Part shown: piece by piece, positions 6,077 through 9,908 of the stretch | Numbering within the stretch: the first letter of the stretch is position 1 | How the letters are laid out: the number at the start of each line of letters is the position of its first letter | Assembly (NCBI GenBank): GCA_900556705.1 | Contig: USPT01000032.1 | Location: 1 to 9,908, forward strand | Reading direction: 5' to 3' | Length of the DNA stretch: 9,908 bases | Source: an uncultured Collinsella sp. | GTDB lineage: Bacteria > Actinomycetota > Coriobacteriia > Coriobacteriales > Coriobacteriaceae | Notes under the pieces: model-generated | What the model was told of the DNA's origin: nothing | The model's input: the letters and a program-made list of their open reading frames with translations, nothing else | Databases searched by the model: none | Program-made: the position numbers and the translations under genes

Positions 6077-6805
6077 ATGGCTACCAAGATTAATATCCGC
6101 ACCCTGCTCGAGGCCGGCTGCCACTTCGGTCACCAGACCCGTCGCTGGAACCCCAAGATGAAGCCGTTCATCTTCGGTGAGCGCAACGGCATCTACATCC
6201 TCGACCTCAAGCAGACCATCCTCGACGCCGACCAAGCCTACACCTTCGTCAAGAACGTCGCCAAGGGTGGCAACGTGCTGTTCGTCGGCACCAAGAAGCA
6301 GGCTCAGGAGGCCGTCAAGAACGCTGCTGAGCGCGCCAACATGCCCTACATCAACCAGCGTTGGCTCGGCGGTATGCTGACCAACTTCGTCACCATCCGC
6401 TCCCGCATCAACCGCATGGAGGAGCTCGAGGCCATGGTCGAGGACGGCCGCATGGCTGTTCTGCCCAAGAAGGAGCAGGCTGTTCTCGGCAAGGAGCTCA
6501 CCAAGCTCCAGACCAACCTCGGCGGCGCCCGCGACATGAAGGGTCTGCCCCAGGCTCTCTTCGTCATCGACACCAAGCGCGAGGAGAACGCCATCAAGGA
6601 GGCTCAGCGCCTGAACATCCCCGTCGTCGCTCTGATCGACACCAACTCCGATCCCGACGAGGTCGAGTACGGCATCCCCTGCAACGATGACGCTATCTCC
6701 GCTGTCACCCTTATGTGCGAGCTCATGGCTGACGCCTGCCTCGCTGGCTCCGGCAAGGAGCAGGTCTCCGAGGCCGAGATGGCCGCTGAGCCCAAGGCCG
6801 AGTAA
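6077..6805 (+). CDS. rpsB: 30S ribosomal protein S2
   Basis: S2 is a late-assembling 30S protein on the solvent side of the small subunit that helps bind S1 where S1 is present. The 242-residue product has the family signature throughout: RTLLEAGCHFGHQTRRWNPK at 8-27, IYILDLKQT, VLFVGTKKQAQEAV, the RWLGGMLTNF block, LPKKE, and the C-terminal IPVVALIDTNSDPDEVEYGI. The tail after about residue 225 is acidic and Ala/Glu-rich. AGGAGG (6065-6070) lies 6 nt before ATG. Codon use is much narrower than in the upstream operon, with lysine written as AAG, which fits very high expression. A 45-nt gap leads to tsf, and no terminator lies between them, so the two genes are co-transcribed. Confidence 0.98.
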   Translation: MATKINIRTLLEAGCHFGHQTRRWNPKMKPFIFGERNGIYILDLKQTILDADQAYTFVKNVAKGGNVLFVGTKKQAQEAVKNAAERANMPYINQRWLGGMLTNFVTIRSRINRMEELEAMVEDGRMAVLPKKEQAVLGKELTKLQTNLGGARDMKGLPQALFVIDTKREENAIKEAQRLNIPVVALIDTNSDPDEVEYGIPCNDDAISAVTLMCELMADACLAGSGKEQVSEAEMAAEPKAE

Positions 6806-6850
6806 ATCAGTCTTAGTTAATTCTTTTTCATCTCTTTGAAAGGAACCACA

Positions 6851-7720
6851 ATGGCCCAGATTACCGCCGCTATGGTCAAGCAGCTCCGCGAGATGACCGA
6901 CTCCCCGATGATGGAGTGCAAGAAGGCTCTCGTCGAGGCTGACGGCGACATGGACGCCGCTGTCGACGTTCTGCGTAAGAACGGCCTTGCCAAGGCTGCC
7001 AAGAAGGCTGGCCGTGAGACCAACGAGGGCGCTGTCGCCGCGTTCGTCTCCGAGGATGGCAAGACCGGCGCTCTGCTCGAGCTCTCCTGCGAGACCGACT
7101 TCGTTGGCTCCAACGCCAAGTTCACTGGCTTTGCTTCCAAGGTCGCTGAGGTTGTCGCTACCACCGAGCCTGCTGACGTCGACGCTCTGCTCGAGAAGCC
7201 GATGGGCGAGGAGACCGTTTCCTCCGAGCTCACCGAGATGATTCACATCATGGGCGAGAACATGAAGATCTCCCGCTTCGCTGCCCGCAAGGCCGAGAAC
7301 GGCGCGCTCGCTTCTTACATCCACATGGGTGGTAAGATCGGCGTTCTCGTCGAGTTCGCCTTCGAGAAGGCCGAGACCGCTCAGGCTGAGTCCTTCAAGA
7401 CCTTCGCTCACGACGTTGCCCTTCAGGTTGCTGCCGTCGCCCCGATCTGCGCTACCCGCGATCAGGTTCCTGCCGAGACCGTCGAGCACGAGAAGCAGAT
7501 CTACATGGCCCAGGCTGCCGAGTCCGGCAAGCCCGAGGCTATCCAGGAGAAGATGGCTGTCGGCCGTCTGGAGAAGTTCTACAAGCAGTCCGTGCTCACC
7601 GAGCAGGAGTTCATCAAGGACAGCTCCCTCACTATCAAGAAGTACGCTGAGCAGGTCTCCAAGGAGCTCGGCGACACTATTACCGTCGTTGCCTTTGACC
7701 GTCTGGTCCGTGGCGAGTAA
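6851..7720 (+). CDS. tsf: Elongation factor Ts
   Basis: EF-Ts is the guanine-nucleotide exchange factor that recycles EF-Tu-GDP. The 289-residue protein has the N-terminal UBA-like helical domain (about 1-52), with LREMTDSPMMECKKAL, followed by the invariant EF-Tu contact TDFV at 82-85 within CETDFVGSN. The remainder is the two-part dimerisation/core domain, with HDVALQVAAVAP and a C-terminal helical segment. The start is ATG 6851, 6 nt after GAAAGGA (6838-6844); a TTG at 6836 overlaps that ribosome site and is rejected. Like rpsB it uses highly biased codons. An intrinsic terminator begins about 23 nt after the stop, closing the rpsB-tsf unit. Confidence 0.98.
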   Translation: MAQITAAMVKQLREMTDSPMMECKKALVEADGDMDAAVDVLRKNGLAKAAKKAGRETNEGAVAAFVSEDGKTGALLELSCETDFVGSNAKFTGFASKVAEVVATTEPADVDALLEKPMGEETVSSELTEMIHIMGENMKISRFAARKAENGALASYIHMGGKIGVLVEFAFEKAETAQAESFKTFAHDVALQVAAVAPICATRDQVPAETVEHEKQIYMAQAAESGKPEAIQEKMAVGRLEKFYKQSVLTEQEFIKDSSLTIKKYAEQVSKELGDTITVVAFDRLVRGE

Positions 7721-7743
7721 ATAAGCTCTTGTAGCTGGTAATG

Positions 7744-7778
7744 AGCAGGCTGTGGGTTTTACTCACAGCCTGCTTTTT
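7744..7778 (+). terminator. Intrinsic terminator after tsf
   Basis: An 11-bp perfect stem (7744-7754 with 7764-7774) can be lengthened by a G-T and a G-C pair, leaving a 5-base TTTTA loop. The 3' arm runs into five T residues (7774-7778). It ends the rpsB-tsf transcript and implies that pyrH is expressed from its own promoter, at least in part. Confidence 0.92.
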
Positions 7779-7781
7779 CAT

Positions 7782-7808
7782 GGCTCTTATCAGAGCCTTT
7801 GATATCAT
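7782..7808 (+). promoter_or_regulatory. Probable extended -10 promoter of pyrH, with an adjacent inverted repeat
   Basis: TGATATCAT (7800-7808) is an extended -10 element (TGN before TATCAT), and its hexamer is identical to that of the rpsB promoter. I see no good -35 at 17 bp, which is tolerated by extended -10 promoters. The start would be near 7815, leaving a leader of about 23 nt. Just upstream, GGCTCT (7782-7787) and AGAGCC (7792-7797) form a perfect 6-bp inverted repeat with a TATC loop, lying over the -35 region. It may be an operator, or a weak second terminator hairpin following the one at 7744-7778. Confidence 0.45.
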
Positions 7809-7837
7809 ATTGAAAGTCTAATTAAAGGAGGATCGCT

Positions 7838-8560
7838 TTGTCCGACATCCGATATAAACGCGTGCTTCTTAAGCTTTCCGGCGAAGCACTGATGGGCGAC
7901 GGCCAATATGGCATCGACCCCAAGGTTACCGACCATCTTGCCAAGCAGGTCAAGGAGCTGCTCGCCGTTGGCCATGAGGTCGGCGTCGTTGTCGGCGGCG
8001 GCAATATTTTCCGCGGCATGGCCGGCGCTGCCGGTGGCATGGAGCGTGCTCAGGCCGACTACATGGGCATGCTGGCAACCGTTATGAACGCGCTCGCCCT
8101 GCAGGATGCCTTCGAGCATAACGATGTTCCCTGCCGCGTGATGAGCGCTATCCAGATGAACGAGATCTGCGAGCCCTATATTCGCCGTCGCGCCATCAAC
8201 CACCTTTCCAAGGGCAACGTCGTTATTTTTGCCGCCGGTTCGGGCAATCCGTACTTTACGACCGACACCGCCGCGGCTCTTCGTGCGTGCGAGATCGGCG
8301 CCGAGATTCTGATTAAAGCCACCAAGGTTGACGGCATCTACGACAAGGATCCCGTCAAGTGCGCCGATGCCGTCCGTTTTGACAAGATTACCTATCACGA
8401 GGTGCTCGTCCGCGGTCTGCAGGTTATGGATTCCACGGCTACGGCACTGTGCCAGGATAACCGTATGCCGATTTTGGTCCTCAACATCGATGGCGAGGAC
8501 ACCGTCAAGCGCGCGCTTTCGGGTGAGCCCGTCGGCACGCTCGTCTATCAGGAGGATTAA
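7838..8560 (+). CDS. pyrH: UMP kinase
   Basis: PyrH phosphorylates UMP to UDP with ATP and belongs to the amino-acid-kinase family rather than the NMP kinases. The 240-residue length is standard. Visible motifs are KRVLLKLSGEAL (7-18), the glycine-rich VVGGGNIFRG (51-60) at the nucleotide site, GMLATVMNALALQD (77-90), FTTDTAAALRA (140-150) at the UMP/phosphate site, and KATKVDGIYDKDP (160-172). The start is TTG 7838: AGGAGG (7826-7831) lies 6 nt upstream, and the encoded MSDIRYKRVLLK aligns with the family N-terminus. The strong ribosome site probably offsets the weak initiation codon. Bacterial PyrH is usually allosterically controlled by GTP and UTP. The gene is followed 2 nt later by frr, a near-universal pairing. 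Confidence 0.97.
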   Translation: MSDIRYKRVLLKLSGEALMGDGQYGIDPKVTDHLAKQVKELLAVGHEVGVVVGGGNIFRGMAGAAGGMERAQADYMGMLATVMNALALQDAFEHNDVPCRVMSAIQMNEICEPYIRRRAINHLSKGNVVIFAAGSGNPYFTTDTAAALRACEIGAEILIKATKVDGIYDKDPVKCADAVRFDKITYHEVLVRGLQVMDSTATALCQDNRMPILVLNIDGEDTVKRALSGEPVGTLVYQED

Positions 8561-8562
8561 GC

Positions 8563-9099
8563 ATGGCAGAGAACATCACCGCCCATATGGATAAGTCGCT
8601 CGAGTCCCTCAAGCATAACTTCTCCAAGGTCCGTACCGGCCGCGCCAATGCCAACATTCTGTCCGACATCACCGTCGATTATTACGGTGTTCCCACGCCG
8701 GTCACGCAGGTTGCCGCCGTCAAGACCCCCGAGGCCCACATGCTGCTCATCGAGCCGTGGGACAAGGCACTCATCAATGCTATCGTCAAGGCCATCGGCG
8801 CTTCCGATCTGGGTATTACCCCCAACTCCGATGGCACCGTCGTTCGTCTTCCGTTCCCGGCTCCCACTGAGGAGCGCCGTCGCGAGCTCGTCAAGGAGTG
8901 CCGCGAGTACGCCGAGCAGGCCAAGGTGTCTATCCGTAACATCCGTCGCGACTTCAACAACAAGCTCGAGCGCGATGAGGAGCTCACCGAGGACGATGTC
9001 CGTCGCGAGCAGGCCAAGGTCCAGAAGCACACTGATGAGTATGTCGCCAAGGTCGAGGAGCTTCTGAAGGAAAAAGAAGCCGAGGTCATGGAGATCTAA
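8563..9099 (+). CDS. frr: Ribosome recycling factor
   Basis: RRF works with EF-G to split post-termination ribosomes into subunits. The 178-residue protein is about seven residues shorter than E. coli RRF (185), partly at the N-terminus. Domain I coiled-coil segments flank the small domain II. Signatures are SKVRTGRANANIL, VDYYGVPTPVTQVA, ASDLGITPNSDGTVVRLPFP and TEERRRELVK, followed by the long charged C-terminal helix with RNIRRDFNNKL. ATG 8563 is 7 nt after AGGAGG (8550-8555), which lies within the last pyrH codons, so translation of the two genes is probably coupled. Confidence 0.97.
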   Translation: MAENITAHMDKSLESLKHNFSKVRTGRANANILSDITVDYYGVPTPVTQVAAVKTPEAHMLLIEPWDKALINAIVKAIGASDLGITPNSDGTVVRLPFPAPTEERRRELVKECREYAEQAKVSIRNIRRDFNNKLERDEELTEDDVRREQAKVQKHTDEYVAKVEELLKEKEAEVMEI

Positions 9100-9100
9100 G

Positions 9101-9895
9101 GTGCAATACGACGAGCATAAACTGGTCGAGTACTTTGCCGACGCCCCTGCGGGCGTCGGTTTTTCCGACCTTGACCTCAATAACATTCCGCACCATATCT
9201 CGTGCATCATGGACGGTAACGGTCGTTGGGCCACGTCGCGCGGTCTTGCACGCACCGAGGGCCACAAGGCGGGTATCGTCTCCCTTCGTGAGATTATTAC
9301 CGCCTGCGTGCGTCTGGGCGTCGACGTGCTTTCGGCCTATGCGTTTTCTACTGAAAACTGGAACCGCCCGCAGCATGAGGTCAACGTCTTGATGCATCTG
9401 TTTGCCAAGACGTTTATCGACGAGCTGCCGCTTCTGAAGCGCGAAAACGTTCGCGTTGTCTTTTTGGGCGACATTTCCGCGCTGCCCAAGAAGACCCGCG
9501 ACGTTTTTGAACGCGGTCTTGCCGAGTGCGCCCATCACACCGGTATGACGCTGGCGCTTGCCGTCAACTACGGCGCGCGCGCCGAGATTACCCGCGCTGT
9601 CCGTCAGATCGCACTCGACGTTGCCGCCGGTAAGATTGATCCTGCCGCAATTGATGACGATATGGTGGCTTCCCACCTCTATACCGCCTGTCTTCCCGAT
9701 CCTGAGCTTGTGATTCGCACCTCTGGTGAGCTGCGCCTTTCGAACTATCTGCTGTGGCAGGTGGCTTATTCCGAGTTCTACGTCACCGATACCTATTGGC
9801 CCGACTTTGATCGTTGGGGCCTTGTCGACGCCATTTTGGCCTATCAGGGCCGTGACCGTAGGTTTGGTGGACTGAGCAAGACCGAGGAGGCTTAA
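9101..9895 (+). CDS. uppS: Isoprenyl transferase (undecaprenyl diphosphate synthase family)
   Basis: This is a cis-prenyl transferase that condenses isopentenyl diphosphate onto farnesyl diphosphate to make the lipid carrier for peptidoglycan and other wall polymers. It acts at the cytoplasmic face of the membrane. The 264-residue protein has all family blocks: IMDGNGRWA with catalytic Asp38 (36-44), GHKAG (54-58), AFSTENWNRP (81-90), AVNYGARAEI (154-163), IRTSGELRLSNYLLWQ (205-220) and YSEFYVTDTYWPDF (223-236). About 25 residues precede the catalytic block, somewhat more than in E. coli UppS. Product chain length cannot be read from sequence with certainty; actinobacteria may carry paralogues making shorter or C50 products. 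The start is GTG 9101, one base after the frr stop, with GGAG (9090-9093) 7 nt upstream. Confidence 0.95.
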   Translation: MQYDEHKLVEYFADAPAGVGFSDLDLNNIPHHISCIMDGNGRWATSRGLARTEGHKAGIVSLREIITACVRLGVDVLSAYAFSTENWNRPQHEVNVLMHLFAKTFIDELPLLKRENVRVVFLGDISALPKKTRDVFERGLAECAHHTGMTLALAVNYGARAEITRAVRQIALDVAAGKIDPAAIDDDMVASHLYTACLPDPELVIRTSGELRLSNYLLWQVAYSEFYVTDTYWPDFDRWGLVDAILAYQGRDRRFGGLSKTEEA

Positions 9896-9897
9896 TC

Positions 9898-9908
9898 GTG
9901 TCCGATCG
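9898..9908 (+). CDS. Start of the next gene, probably cdsA (partial)
   Basis: GTG 9898 lies 7 nt after AGGAGG (9885-9890) and 2 nt after the uppS stop, in the same pattern as the other starts in this operon. Only M-S-D-R can be read before the window ends. The identity as cdsA (phosphatidate cytidylyltransferase) is inferred purely from the conserved order frr-uppS-cdsA; nothing in four codons tests it. Confidence 0.45.

Noticed and set aside
5987..7489. A 500-codon open frame on the - strand, opposite rpsB and tsf
   Set aside because: It is aligned codon-for-codon with both sense genes. Its stops would require TTA, CTA or TCA codons, which such highly expressed genes avoid. Its translation is low-complexity (Leu, Gly, Asp, Val), resembles no family I know, and runs across the intergenic gap without its own signals.
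6077..7720. Distinct codon usage of rpsB-tsf compared with comM and dprA as a sign of gene transfer
   Set aside because: Narrow codon choice with lysine as AAG is expected for highly expressed translation genes and needs no transfer event.
1..9908. Mobile elements, CRISPR arrays, tRNA or rRNA genes, defence-type or other new gene clusters
   Set aside because: None is visible. Genes are contiguous core functions on one strand with short spacers; the only recombinase is a complete housekeeping Xer type, with no flanking attachment repeats seen.

Overview
This window is a GC-rich stretch (about 60% by eye) in which every gene lies on the + strand. It is core bacterial chromosome: DNA maintenance genes followed by translation, nucleotide and cell-envelope genes. 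The order yraN-comM-dprA-(trmFO)-xerC-rpsB-tsf-pyrH-frr matches the conserved actinobacterial neighbourhood. A folate-type trmFO before xerC and uppS after frr are, from memory, more typical of Firmicutes. Together with the GC content this suggests a Coriobacteriia-type actinobacterium such as Collinsella. That assignment is an inference; no rRNA or other marker in the window proves it.

Layout. (1) 1-549: the 3' end of rnhB (RNase HII), closed by a very strong intrinsic terminator. (2) 550-647: a short leader with a nested inverted repeat. (3) 648-5857: a tightly packed operon of yraN (UPF0102 nuclease-like), comM (AAA+ ATPase), dprA (ssDNA/RecA loader), trmFO (tRNA m5U54 methyltransferase) and xerC (tyrosine recombinase). 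Its genes overlap by 1-4 nt or sit 14 nt apart. (4) 5858-6076: a regulatory region with a good sigma70-type promoter (TTGGCA-17-TATCAT), a perfect 7-bp inverted repeat filling the promoter spacer, and a structured leader of about 135 nt. (5) 6077-7778: rpsB and tsf, ended by an intrinsic terminator. (6) 7779-7837: a probable extended -10 promoter. (7) 7838 to the end: pyrH, frr, uppS and the first codons of another gene, probably cdsA.

The genes fall into functional groups. YraN, ComM and DprA belong to DNA uptake and recombination, and XerC resolves chromosome dimers. TrmFO, S2, EF-Ts and RRF serve tRNA modification, the ribosome, elongation and recycling. UMP kinase and the cis-prenyl transferase feed nucleotide and cell-wall lipid carrier synthesis.

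I found no mobile element, CRISPR array, tRNA, rRNA or clearly new multigene system. The points most worth a second look are: xerC appears to have no ATG/GTG/TTG codon at its homology-supported start, where an ATA sits 9 nt after a good Shine-Dalgarno; the inverted repeat inside the rpsB promoter and the leader behind it; the divergent, N-terminally short DprA; and the absence of topA between dprA and trmFO.
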